Translations under genes and position numbers: made by a program
Shown: one piece after another, positions 54,235-63,794 of the stretch
Position numbering within the stretch: the first letter of the stretch is position 1
Layout: every line of letters starts with the position of its first letter
Notes under the pieces: generated by a model
What the model was told of the DNA's origin: nothing
Seen by the model: only the letters and a program-made list of their open reading frames with translations
Database searches by the model: none
Assembly: GCA_024449915.1 (NCBI GenBank)
Contig: JAMZAV010003173.1
Coordinates: forward strand, 1-64,000
Origin: Sweltsa coloradensis
Lineage: Eukaryota; Arthropoda; Insecta; Plecoptera; Chloroperlidae
Direction: 5' to 3'
DNA length: 64,000 nt

Positions 54235-54833
54235 GCTTCTGTGATGCCTCTGAAGCTGCATATGCTGCTGTAGTCTACCTGCGCACTATGTACTCAGATG
54301 GTACTGTCATGGTTCAACTAGTGGCTGGTAAAACAAAGGTGTCACCGATACGACAGGTCTCCATTCCTCGGTTGGAACTTTGTGGCGCGGTTATTACTTG
54401 CGAGACTTGTTGTTCTAGTTTAAAGTGCCCTTTGCATTAACCGCGATAAAATCCTGTTGTGGACAGACTCCACTATTGTGCTGGCCTGGTTAGCATCGCA
54501 TCCAAAACGTTGGAAGACATTCGTAGCTAATCGGGTATCAGAGATCCAAGAACTTGTTCCTTCCAAACACTGGCATCATGTGATCAGCAGTGACAACCCT
54601 GCTGAAATGTGCTCCCGTGGTTTGACTCCTTCTGCTTTCGCTCAACAATCATTATGGTGGACAGGTCCTCTATGGCTCCACGACACAGTGTTACCACACT
54701 CCAGTGGAGAACCTGTAGACCAGCAGACGCTGCAGACCGAAGAGAAGACAGTCGTGATGAGTGCACATACTAAGCTTGATACCTCACTGTTAGACAAGTG
54801 GTTTTTCTCTTTCTACACTTGAACGTGTGACAG
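54219..54833 (+). pseudogene. BEL/Pao RNase H region
   Basis: Two frames: SELVGFCDASEAAYAAVVYL (first Asp) with VSIPRLELCGAV (Glu), then WTDSTIVLAWLASHPKRWKT (second Asp) and FVANRVSEIQELVPSKHWHH, NPAEMCSRGLTPSAF. All are hallmark Pao phrases (CDAS, PRLEL-GA, WTDS-I-L-W). A frameshift near 54410 separates the Glu from the second Asp. Confidence 0.85.
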
Positions 54834-56270
54834 CGTGGTGCATGCGTTTCATTGATAATTGCAGAATTAAGCGTCAAAAACGATTACTCCAACCACTCAC
54901 AGCAGTTGAACTAAACAACGCACTGTTTCGTGGGTGACTATTGTACAAAAGGAAGAATTCGACACAGAAATACGGTGTTTGCAAGGAGGAAAACCGTTAC
55001 CGCCTAAGAGCCGCCTGTTATCCTTGAACCCATTTCTCGATGGCAACGGTTTACCAGGGTGGGCGGCCGTCCTACAAAATGCTCAAGTTTCTGAAGACCA
55101 AAAACACCCTGCCCTTCTCCCTCATCGTCACCGACTCACAGAATTGATAGTGATCCACGAGCACCTAAGAACCTTCATGCTGGCCCTCAGTTGGTGCAGA
55201 CAATACTTCAGCAACGGTTCTGGATCATTCGTGGTAGAGACATCATTCGATATCACATTAAAAAATGTGTAACGTGTCATCGGCATAAGAATGCAACTTC
55301 CAATCAATTGATGGGTCAACTTCCAGCAGCACGAGTACGTCCAGCTCGTCCTTTTCTACATTGTGGTGTGGACTACGCCGGCCCGTTCCTTCTACGGAAT
55401 ATGAAGGGTAGAAGCCGTTATAAACTACAAGGGGTATGTCGCCCTTTTCATTTGCTTCTCCACAAAGGCTATCCACTTGGAGCTAGTAAGCGACCTTTCA
55501 ACACCTGCTTTTATAGCAGCTTTAAAAACGATTTGTCTCTCGTCGTGGCAAGCCGCTCGATATGTACAGCGATTGCGGAACTAATTTTGTGGGAGCCGCT
55601 CGGGAACTTCGAGAGTTCCTCGAGCTCATTAAGACTAAAGATCATCAAGGGGCAGTGGGAGGACATCTCGCAGATCAAGGTATCACTTGGCATTTTAATC
55701 CACCTGCAGCTCCTCACAAGGAGGACTTTGGGAAGCAGGAGTCAAGTCGATGAAATACCATCTCCGTAGAATTGTAGGAAGTACCACACTCAACTTTGAA
55801 GAGATGTGCACCATCCTGTCACAAGTTGAAGCCTGCCTCAATTCTCGTCCCTTGACTGCCACTTCCAACGATCCCAATGATCTATCAGTTCTAACACCCC
55901 GGCCATTTCCTAACTGGTGACTTCCTGTTAGCCGTTCCCGAACCTGACTTGATGTCCCTCAAGGTTAACCAGCTCTCAAGGTGGAAGCTGCTCCAACATA
56001 CAGCTCAGCATTCTGGCGTCGTTGGTCCTCGGAGTACCTTTCTCGACTTCAACAACGACCCAAGTGGTGGTCTACGCAAAGCCAATATCCAGCCTGGAGC
56101 TATGGTGCTCATCAAAGACGAGAGGCTTCCTCCTCTTCAGTGGAAACTTTGGCCGAGTCTTGAATACTCACCCTGGTTCTGACGTTTGGTGAGGTCCGCC
56201 ACTGTGAAGACATCGAGTGGAGTTCTGCAACGACCTATTGTTAAGCTATCCTGCTTACCCTTTGATGGGA
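54834..56270 (+). pseudogene. BEL/Pao integrase and C-terminal domain
   Basis: Zinc-binding part: LLPHRHRLTELIVIHEHLRT and IKKCVTCHRHKNATSNQLMG. Core: FLHCGVDYAGPFLLRNM (first Asp), IYVDSGTNF-type [20 protein letters not shown] (second Asp) and, in a third frame, [20 protein letters not shown] (Glu). C-terminal DUF5641-like sequence follows: VNQLSRWKLLQHTAQHFW-like, SEYLSRLQQRPKW and GAMVLIKDERLPPLQWKL. Frame changes near 55160, 55440, 55560, 55720, 55910 and 56020. Confidence 0.85.
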
Positions 56271-56350
56271 ATTAACTCCTTTACCTTTTGTTCTTTCTAA
56301 CTTCATTGTTATTGTGTTATGTTTAAATTGTATGTTTCAAGTGGGCGGAA

Positions 56351-56577
56351 TGTTTGGCCTACACGTATTTTCGAAAATGTTTGCTATTTATTTTCATTTC
56401 TTCATACTAGGAGGCAGTGATGAGATTTCTGTCTTTGACTTTTTAAAACATAAATTTGTGATTGTCACTTCGGTCCATAGCATCTGTTCAATACGTCCCT
56501 TTCCTTTTGTGTGGAAAATATATCATTTACTCACTTTACATCTTACATTATTCATTTCCTCTGGAATATTAACAACA
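56351..56577 (+). repeat. 3' LTR of the BEL/Pao element
   Basis: 227 bp, same ends as the 5' LTR. Differences include TTTGTGATTGTCACTT against TTTTTGATTGTTACTT and CATAGCATC against CATGGCATC. Confidence 0.9.
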
Positions 56578-56581
56578 TGAT

Positions 56582-57107
56582 ATTTAAACATCCCAAAAAT
56601 CAAATTAAAAACCTCCCACAACAACTCACCGCCAACACATGTATATGTGTAATAATGATACAAGCAATCTCTGGGAAGAACATGATGGGCCAGTAGTGAT
56701 GGAAGTGCATGGACCAGGAGTGGATGCAGGCGAGTCAATGTTGGTGAAATGATTATCAATTACATTAGTATTATTAGTTGTCAACTATCCCATATTTTGA
56801 GATTTCCCCATATTTTTGTGGTTTTGGCACAATCTCGCATTGAAGTTGTTTGTACATATGCCTTAAATCCCTTAGGCTAATTTTAACATATTGGTTTATC
56901 CTTTTCCCCCCTGTTATTTGGTGTTTTTGTGAGCCTACATAAATAAGGCACAATATGGCAACATGGTAGTGGATGTGGTGTAGAGGGCATGGGGTTACAT
57001 TTCTTTTTAGGCTTCGCCAGACCAGCATATTTGTACTTTGAGTAGTACGTTTGAGTATTATGAGCACGAGAAGCTCCCAAGAAATTTAATGGTTGATCTT
57101 CCTCTAC
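56582..57107. other. Unassigned interval
   Basis: No gene recognised between the BEL/Pao element and the hAT fragment. Confidence 0.4.
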
Positions 57108-57363
57108 TTAAACATCACCTGTTTCTGGTTGCGCAGTAGGCCTATCGCGTGCTTTTATTTCTGCACTCATGGCACGACGTGTCTCCTCTCCCACATTGTC
57201 GTCGAAGAGATCAAGTTGTTTGAATCGCGGATCCAAAATTGCTGCCATGCAAATGGTTTTGTTAAGATTCGCGAAAAATGTCCTGCGCAAGTTGAGAAAA
57301 AGCTCCATTGTTTTCACTATGGCACTGTAATTTCCTTCATTGTATAGGTGGACTTTTATAAGT
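57108..57363 (-). pseudogene. hAT transposase fragment, downstream half
   Basis: The frame reads KVHLYNEGNYSAIVKTMELF, LNLRRTFFANLNKTICMAAI and LDPRFKQLDLFDDNVGEET. A-x-LDPRFK-L is the conserved hAT phrase after the catalytic region. It is the continuation of the segment at 59095-59265; the two are separated by the DNA transposon at 57364-59083. Confidence 0.65.
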
Positions 57364-57553
57364 GGGGTCAATGGGGGTAAGTGTGGCATGAACAAAAAAA
57401 GTTTGACTTTGATGGTTAGTTTTCCTTGGTTATTGTTGACCTAATAATTTCAAATGTGAAATCTAAGAACTTTGTAATGTTTTCAACTAAAGTGTTGAAT
57501 ATAACAAAGGCACTTCGTAAAACAAAGAGAAAATAAAATAGTTACATAAAAAG

Positions 57554-57606
57554 TGCGCCGCCACACTTGCCCCGCAGTTTGGGGCAAGTGTGGCGGCTTA
57601 TGAGGC
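57554..57606. repeat. Perfect hairpin of two subterminal motifs
   Basis: CCGCCACACTTGCCCC and GGGGCAAGTGTGGCGG are perfect inverted copies separated by 7 bases (GCAGTTT). A third direct motif (GAGGCAAGTGTGGC) follows at once. Confidence 0.9.
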
Positions 57607-57909
57607 AAGTGTGGCATCACTTTGTTTTATGAAGTAAATCATGCAGGATTTTGCTGGGGTAAATGTGGCATACAGGTTATACCTAGAGCTACTAAAAATA
57701 AAAATAAAACTATACTTGTATGATGGTTTTACTGGTTATTATTATAAACAAATAGAGTCTTAATTACAACTACGCACATATCAATTAAAGGTTTTTACTA
57801 ACATAAAAAGTGTTATAATAAAAGTTACACATGAGTTTGACATAAGCTAACAAGAACAATGCATTTTTAGTATTATAACATGAAATAATGCATTGTGTTT
57901 TTTTTTCTC

Positions 57910-58609
57910 TTACATTGGCTCATTTGTATCCACTGGGCCATGGAAAGAGTAGCGTACTCTTGAACCTACACAAGTAATATCTAGTGCGGGTAAAATGCCC
58001 AACACCTGGTCAAGATAGATGTATGGTAAATCCTTCTCTACTGTTGCAAAAGTTATTTTGGTGTGATCTGTAGCACGTAGACCCATTACTTTAAGCTTAT
58101 CTTTATTATCAAGTCCCGATTGTACAATGCATACATACCGATATTTTGATTCTTTTCGCTTGCCTCCCAGGTATTCGACTAGCACAAATGCCCCATTCAC
58201 TTACAAATTTGGAACTGGGGATATAAGAACAACCGGATCACCTAGCCCTATATCTTCATTACAATCGGAACAACTTTTGTCCAATGAAATACTCATTGGA
58301 GTGTCTTCATCTTCACCTTTCTGATACCTGGACTAGGCTAACCAAGTCAATGTCTTTCCTACGCTCAGTTTGTTTACCTGCGGTCTTACTTTTATTCTTG
58401 CTTTTGGAAGCCTTAGGCTTATATTTGCCCTTCTTTATGACAATTTCTTTTTTTATTTTCAGATTAGCTAAAAAAACATCTTTTGTAATAACTTCTGCTA
58501 AGTCAATGCAACATTTACACTTTGAATCATTTTTTTTTGCTTTTTTTGCTTGCAAGCATGGGATAAGTTGATACCACTCTTCTTCTTCTTCTTCTTCTGT
58601 GGCCATCAA
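57910..58609 (-). pseudogene. Transposase C-terminal-like ORF of the 57.4-59.1 kb element
   Basis: Two open segments in order. The first (58609-58313) has an acidic start, WYQLIPCLQAKKAKKNDSKC with clustered Cys, and a Lys-rich stretch. The second (58200-57910) reads NGAFVLVEYLGGKRKESKYR, YVCIVQSGLDNKDKLKVMGL and LPYIYLDQVLGILPALD. A V-x-x-FVLV-Y-GKK----Y-V ... EV-GLR ... V-ILP-P pattern is found at the C terminus of many pogo/Tigger-like transposases. The DDE core is absent, so this copy cannot mobilise itself. Family call is tentative. Confidence 0.4.
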
Positions 58610-59094
58610 GTAATGTCAATACAGCCAACTAAAGTGCAGCTTTGTCCACCGCCATCTAAATACAATGTTGCCACACTTGCCCCGGTATGTAAAAATACTG
58701 ATGTAAGTGTGGCACCTAAATTGGCACCAAGCAAATTTGAAATTTATGGATTCCCCCCCCCCCCCCATTCTTACATAGGCACATTAACCAATAATCACAA
58801 CATGTGGACATAAATTTTTAAAAACTATTTGCAGAATATAACTATATATTGCAAGGTCTGCGTAGAATTGCACTTAGTTGATCCAGAGAAGGTGCTTTTT
58901 ATTTAAAATTTAAAATTTAGGATTAGTTCTTGTGGGAGGCCCCCAATTTTTTTTTAGTATAAAAAAGTCTAGTTACTGCTTTAATAAAATAAAAAAATGC
59001 CAAAACTGCAACCCTGAACACATATAAGCAGATGCCACACTTACCCCCAAACCACACTTACCCCCATTGACCCTGCATACATTGTAGGGTACAC

Positions 59095-59265
59095 TTAAGA
59101 TAGAGTAGCAAATTTCTCCCCACAAAAGTAGTCATTAAGATTAACAGTTTTTAATTTCTGCAGTGTGGGAATCATATCTTCAATGATTGCCCACTGATCG
59201 GGTTTCAACTGCAGAGTTTTGCCGATCCCATTCTTTAAATGCGCATCGTCAGAAAGTAGGTCCAT
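59095..59265 (-). pseudogene. hAT transposase fragment, upstream half
   Basis: It reads LKPDQWAIIEDMIPTLQKLK and DYFCGEKFATLS, the QW-IIE-x-x-P-L-PL ... S-EK--T-S segment of hAT transposases. Coding is cut on the right by an S1 fragment (59266-59330). With 57108-57363 it forms one broken gene. Confidence 0.65.
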
Positions 59266-59330
59266 CAAATTCCAACTCGCAACTTTCTCGTGGTTTGGCC
59301 CGTGATTAGGGGCGTTTTTTCCCTTGAAAC
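59266..59330 (+). repeat. Dispersed family S1, 5' fragment
   Basis: CCATCAAATTCCAACTCGCA to CCCTTGAAACTAATA. Truncated after about 65 bp. Confidence 0.7.
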
Positions 59331-59897
59331 TAATAGAGGAATAAAAAAAATATGGAAATTTCACTTTTAGGTGCACAAACCGTATAACAAGCTGAAAATT
59401 TAACCAAGTGTTCTCAACACCCTGATAAAACTACTGTATAAAATTACCCGATATCACTTTAGCGGAAAAGGGGTTTAAAAAATGACAAACGGGTAACTTT
59501 ACAAAAAAAAAGGAGATTTTGTAACATCATTAAGGAATAGCTGGAAGCTGATCGTCTGGACAAAACTGCACATACCTTGTTTTTAACACTACTTTTTAAT
59601 ATCCTTAAACGTAATAAAAGGCAAAGACCAACAATTTTAATTTTATATAGTCTGTTTTTCACATAAATAGACCCCGAAATGCATTTTTAAACTGTTTTGC
59701 AATATATCAATCTCATTCTTCTTCAATCTCGTTCTAGTGCGAGTCGTTACTTACATAATAAATTTATTCAATACCAAATACGCCCTATCGAAAGTGAACA
59801 ACCTTTCTACATTTTTTATATTGGTTAAGGTGTCGACTGCTCCCGGGAACACAACTCAACGAGTGCACAGTCAGGGTAATACATGTATCGAGATCGA
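59331..59897. other. Unassigned interval
   Basis: No gene recognised; AT-rich. Confidence 0.4.
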
Positions 59898-60240
59898 GGC
59901 CTTCAAATTCCAACTCGACACCTTCTCGCGGTTTGGCCCGTGAATAGGGGAGTTTCACTCCCTGAAACTAATGGCGAGCTCTGGGTCGTCGTCGGGGAAC
60001 CCCTTCCCTTTGACTACCTCCCCGACGGCGACGACAAAGACAACACGGACGGATGATGACAGAGACGACCACGACGTGGGGGAACCCCTGCCCACCCCAT
60101 ATGCTTGTGGCTGGTTCTGACCAGCACAGGCCTGTCCACCCCGTGTCCCCCCGCGTCATCCCTTACGTCCCTCCCTTCGTCTCGATTAGCCAAGTTGCAT
60201 AAATATGAGACGTAAAGCAATATCCAATCAAACCAATCGA
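59898..60240 (+). repeat. Dispersed family S1, full-length copy
   Basis: It begins GGCCTTCAAATTCCAACTCG and ends GCAATATCCAATCAAACCAAT. It is almost collinear with 25876-26222. Confidence 0.75.
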
Positions 60241-60251
60241 AGCCTCCCTTG

Positions 60252-60314
60252 AAATGCTAGGCAGCGTGGACACAGATACCGGATGTGGCTATGTCCATCT
60301 CCTGCCTAGCATTT
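60252..60314. repeat. Short hairpin, 13-bp perfect arms
   Basis: AAATGCTAGGCAG and CTGCCTAGCATTT, separated by 37 bases containing further weak pairing (GTGGACACA against ATGTCCAT). Confidence 0.7.
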
Positions 60315-61042
60315 AAAGGAAGACCCTGATCTCTACATATGTTACTCGGACCGTGCGCTTGACGAGTTCTGTTCCCAGAATGGGTAGTTACCTCGCTTAT
60401 GGAAAGGGTAACATACTTTAATAAACTCATTGGAAGTTCCTAGATTAAATTCTGAAGCATTTAGAAAGTCATTTTAGTACAGAGGCGTATCCTATTGGAA
60501 TTCAATTTCTTATGATATTAGAAGCCAGTTTACTGATCTAGGAATTGTACAATTTAAAAGTAAAATTGAAGCAATGATAATGAATCAAAGAGCAAAAAAT
60601 GATTTTTACTATTTATTTGGCAGTTATTGTCTGTGTGTTTGTGTAATGTTAATTTACCTTCATAAGCTCTTATAATTGATTTTGATTTTCTCTTTGTTTG
60701 TTCATTATTGCTTTGATTATAATATAAACAATGTATTTTCAACTATATTTTTCTGTCTAGATGTGTCTGGTTGCCGCCCACTGATGGAGCTTGCAACTTG
60801 AGTAGGTGTCCTGTATCATTGCTGTGATCAGTTTGACATGAAAATTTTTAAATAATTATATATCTGATATAATTATATATATATGAGTCAAGATTTGAAC
60901 ACAAAAATGAAGATTGAACCCAAGAATAAAGATTTCGCGTTCGGTGGTTTCTTCCGCGAAAGTTTGATTATACTCCATGATTTGCTGTTCCTGATTTTTG
61001 GCAAACCTCATATTCGTTTGAGTGGGATCGTCTGATAAATCA
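60315..61042. other. Unassigned interval
   Basis: AT-rich, no gene recognised. Confidence 0.4.
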
Positions 61043-61395
61043 GTTTTTTCTTTTCGTTTTTCTTTTTTTAATGTTTTTTTTTTCTTCTTTTTTCTTTTCT
61101 TTTTTTCTTTTCTTTTCTTTTCTTTTCTTTTCTTTTTCTTTTCTTTTCATTCCTCCACCCTTTTTTATATTTGATTCATTCATTAAATGCATATAATATC
61201 ATTCAATTTGTTACCAAAATTCTTGTGTTTAAATGCATTGTTGTTGTAATGCTACTATTTCAAATATTTACGAAAATGTAATTTATTGTTGTTTCTGCAT
61301 CTATGTAATTAGATTTATTTAGTTGTCCTCCTTTGTAAATCAGTTTTTATAACTGAATAGGATAGACGTTAAATAAATAAATAAAATAAATAAAA
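61043..61395 (+). mobile_element. SINE-like element T1, copy 2
   Basis: Same order as copy 1 (2213-2656): CTTTT tract, ATTCATTAAATGCATATAAT, TTAGTTGTCCTCCTTTGTAA, GAATAGGATAGACGTTAAAT and a TAAATAAA tail. The tract is shorter here. Confidence 0.72.
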
Positions 61396-61429
61396 TTGTA
61401 TCCTTTCGACATGACATTTATAAGACAAG

Positions 61430-61801
61430 TTAGAGTCCCGTGTCGTGGTCCCCTTCGTTTAGCATGCAGGCAATGCCGAAACGAGTGTCCCTTACAATAA
61501 GTTGATAGGCATCGGCATGCAACTGTTGCGCTTCGTTGTGGCGGGAGAACTGCATCAGGTTGGAGATTGGATCGTATATGGCCAGATTAGTGTAATTGTA
61601 TCCGGTGGGAAGCTTCACTAACCGATTCATCTGGCGTTTCTTACCGGGTTGCGTCTCTTCTCTCTCAAGATTGGTTTGATAGCGGGCCCTAACTTCCGCG
61701 TCGGTTGCCCACTTGGACGTGGGATGGGCTAGCTTACCGCAGGCTTCCTCCTCGGCGGGTGTCACGACCCGTCCCCTACAGATCGCGACTACGGCCCAGC
61801 T
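61430..61801 (-). CDS. Orphan ORF, protein-like, unrecognised
   Basis: About 123 codons are open from a stop at 61802 to TAG-side end at 61430, with the first Met at 61765 (MTPAEEEACGKLAHPTSKWA). The protein then reads EVRARYQTNLEREETQPGKK, NRLVKLPTGYNYTNLAIYDP and QLHADAYQLIVRDTRFGIAC. Residue composition is balanced and GC (about 52%) is above the surroundings. It lies exactly between the T1 tail and the start of an I-element fragment. It may be a fragment of a larger gene. No family recognised. Confidence 0.35.
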   Translation of the reverse strand, partial: SWAVVAICRGRVVTPAEEEACGKLAHPTSKWATDAEVRARYQTNLEREETQPGKKRQMNRLVKLPTGYNYTNLAIYDPISNLMQFSRHNEAQQLHADAYQLIVRDTRFGIACMLNEGDHDTGL

Positions 61802-62122
61802 CTAGAATGGATGATTCGGTTGGTTGTGCTTATACTACTGATGCAGGTTTCTTCACTTTCCACCTCCACCCAATGTTCAGTGTGTATAATGCTGAACTTT
61901 TTGCATTACTTCAAAGCCTACTATATGTCCAAAGGAGTAACGAATCAAAGTTTCTAATCTGCACAGACTCTTTGAGTTCCCTGGAAGCAATGTCTGAAAT
62001 TTATCCAAGTCATCCCATAATTCACAAGATTCAGGTTATACTTACAAATCTTTCCTCTAAACAAAAGTCTGTGGTATTTTGTTGGGTCCCTGGCCATTGC
62101 GGGATCTTAGGTAACGAAGTAC
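61797..62122 (+). pseudogene. RNase H fragment of an I-like element
   Basis: The frame reads DDSVGCAYTTDAGFFTFHLH, MFSVYNAELFALLQSLLYVQ, KFLICTDSLSSLEAMSEIYP and VVFCWVPGHCGILGNE. The Glu, second Asp and His motif of RNase H are present; the first Asp (DGS) is cut off. It ends abruptly at 62122, where a second RNase H copy starts in its middle. Confidence 0.78.
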
Positions 62123-62855
62123 CGACATGTGTTCTGTTTTTACTGCTGAACTGTATGCCATACGAAAAGCTTTGAAATATATTATGAAACAAAGATGTGG
62201 AAGCTTCATGGTATGTTCAGATAGTTTAAGTGCACTTCAGGCACTCCACGTCATGTTCTTTACCCACCATATAGTAATTGACATTTAGTTCTTCATGGAG
62301 AAACTTCATGCAAGAGGCTACAAAATCATGTTCTGCTGGGTCCCTGGTCATGTAGGTATCTCTGGCAACGAGGAGGCTGACTTGGCAGCCAAGGCTGCAA
62401 CGCAAAAAGCTTCTACTGATTTTGACCTCGTACCTGTTCCTGATGTCCACAGTGGGTTCAAGAACCATAATTATGTTGAAATAAGGTCAGGATTGTTGGA
62501 ATGCTTTGCAGAATAATAAGCTGCGTCGTGTGATTCCCTGTCTTTCACTGAAGGTGCGACCCCCTACTTCCATACTTTCTCGTCGTGAGGAGGTTGTATT
62601 GGCGCGAGTACGAATAGGGCACACACACCTCACCCATGCCTATATTTTTACCAGAGATAAGATTGCTCCGATTTGCGACACGTGTGATGTGTTGCTCTCC
62701 GTTCATCATTTGTTTACTGACTGCTCTAAGTATGATGGGTTGAGACTACAATTGAATTTAAATCTATCACATGAAGAACTTTTGTCTTATGAAAACAGTG
62801 AAAAACTTATCACATTTCTTTACCTTTGCAATTTGATCGACAAACTATGACAGTT
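62123..62855 (+). pseudogene. RNase H and C-terminal finger of a second I-like element
   Basis: It begins inside RNase H with DMCSVFTAELYAIRKALKYI-type sequence and CSDSLSALQALH. After a break near 62250 it reads YKIMFCWVPGHVGISGNEEA and DLAAKAATQKAS. The C-terminal part (62506-62850) reads LSLKVRPPTSILSRREEVVL, ARVRIGHTHLTHAYIF and CDTCDVLLSVHHLFTDC, a CCHC-type finger characteristic of the I clade. It ends in TGA at 62848. This fragment matches the element at 42600-46105 closely. Confidence 0.8.
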
Positions 62856-62900
62856 CAAAAAAAAAAACATAATAATAATAATAATAATAATAATAATCAT
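62856..62900 (+). repeat. Poly(A) and TAA tail of the I-like element
   Basis: An 11-base A run followed by about nine TAA/ATA units directly after the stop. TAA repeats at the 3' end are the known hallmark of the Drosophila I factor. Confidence 0.8.
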
Positions 62901-62936
62901 CATAATTATTGATTCATAGCAGTTGACGAAAAAGTT

Positions 62937-63009
62937 TGCCCCGACTGGGGTTCGAACCCAGAACCTCCGGCTTAACGTGCTATAGCTCTACCAATTAAGC
63001 TACCGGGAC
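62937..63009 (-). tRNA. tRNA-like sequence, copy 1 (probable pseudogene)
   Basis: 73 nt. Acceptor GTCCCGG pairs with TCGGGGC through two G-U pairs, the D arm is GCTT/GAGC and the T arm CTGGG/CCCAG with loop TTCGAAC. The anticodon stem has two mismatches, and the loop ACGTTAA would give anticodon GTT (Asn) but with C instead of U at position 33. No CCA is encoded. Either a tRNA pseudogene or a tRNA-derived repeat. Confidence 0.6.
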
Positions 63010-63161
63010 CACAGAACAAACCTTTTGGAAACTGCTATTTGTTGTGACTGTTGACTTACATGACATAAATCCAACAGAAGACGGCAATGTAGCTGTCAAA
63101 TCTGAATGATTGCATGGAGAAATTCAATCACATCTCATCTCCCATGAGTTGGGTAGTACGA

Positions 63162-63395
63162 ATATATGGTTTTTAAGCATAAGCCCGCTGTAAGGACATA
63201 GTTATTGATTCATAGCGGTTGACGAAAAAGTTTGCCCCGACTGGGGTTCGAACCCAGAACCTCCGGCTTAACGTGCCATAGCTCTGCCAATTAAGCTACC
63301 GGGACCACAGAACAAACCTTTAGGAAACTGCTATTTGTTGTGACTGTTGACTTACATGACATAAATCCAGCGGGCTTATGCTTAAAAACCATATA

Positions 63396-63396
<1 letters not shown>
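63162..63396. mobile_element. TIR-flanked unit carrying the tRNA-like sequence
   Basis: ATATATGGTTTTTAAGCATA plus AGCCCGCTG at the left (63162-63190) recurs in perfect inverted form at the right (63368-63396). The 235-bp unit encloses tRNA-like copy 2. Copy 1 lacks the inverted repeats. Confidence 0.6.
63233..63305 (-). tRNA. tRNA-like sequence, copy 2 (probable pseudogene)
   Basis: It differs from copy 1 at two positions; one improves the anticodon stem (ATGGC/GCCGG). The C33 is retained. Flanking sequence is shared with copy 1 for about 27 bp upstream and 60 bp downstream. Confidence 0.6.
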
Positions 63397-63515
<119 letters not shown>

Positions 63516-63699
63516 AAAATCCATGAAGTATGTTGACTTGCTATTCATTATGACGACGTTGGCAATGTTTTCCTGATTATGATTTGGTAATTTGGTATTT
63601 TCTACATATGACAACTTTAGCATGTATACCTTTTGCCGATTTGGCTGTCTACAAATATATAAGATAAGATGATGATAGTAAGGACTCCAAACTCTTAGT

Positions 63700-63782
63700 G
63701 TGCACGGACACATATCCCATTCATATGAAGAACTTCTATCATATGGTAACAGCGACAAACTTTTAAATTTCTCATCCAAAGT
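63700..63782 (+). pseudogene. Scrap of an I-like element C terminus
   Basis: It reads SYEELLSYGNSDKLLNF, matching SHEELLSYENSEKLITF at the end of the I-like protein at 62123-62855. Only about 25 codons survive. Confidence 0.55.
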
Positions 63783-63794
63783 TATCTATTTAAG

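Larger units (their letters stand above)
50770..56577 (+). mobile_element. BEL/Pao LTR retrotransposon
   Basis: Two 227-bp LTRs (TGTTTGGCCT ... TTAACAACA) flank gag, protease, RT, RNase H and integrase in BEL/Pao order. The LTRs differ at about 6-9 positions (roughly 3%), so the insertion is older than the Copia-type one. TGAT precedes the left LTR (50766-50769) and follows the right LTR (56578-56581), a likely 4-bp target duplication. Coding frames contain many shifts. No envelope-like ORF lies between integrase and the 3' LTR. Confidence 0.9.
57364..59083. mobile_element. DNA transposon with TIRs and clustered subterminal repeats
   Basis: Both ends carry GGGTCAATGGGGGTAAGTGT in inverted orientation (57366-57387 and 59062-59083). 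A 14-bp motif GGGG(T/C)AAGTGTGGC occurs about nine times, confined to the outer 300 bp at the left and the outer 420 bp at the right, in both orientations. It sits inside a hAT transposase. TA dinucleotides lie four bases outside GGGTCA on both sides, which would fit a TA target duplication. The interior has the C-terminal part of a transposase-like ORF on the minus strand. Pogo-like is the preferred guess. Confidence 0.7.

Noticed and set aside
56270..56350. Envelope gene in the BEL/Pao element
   Set aside because: Only about 80 bp separate the end of integrase from the 3' LTR.
62937..63305. Two functional tRNA-Asn genes
   Set aside because: C33 in the anticodon loop, poor anticodon stem and embedding in repeat sequence; kept only as tRNA-like.
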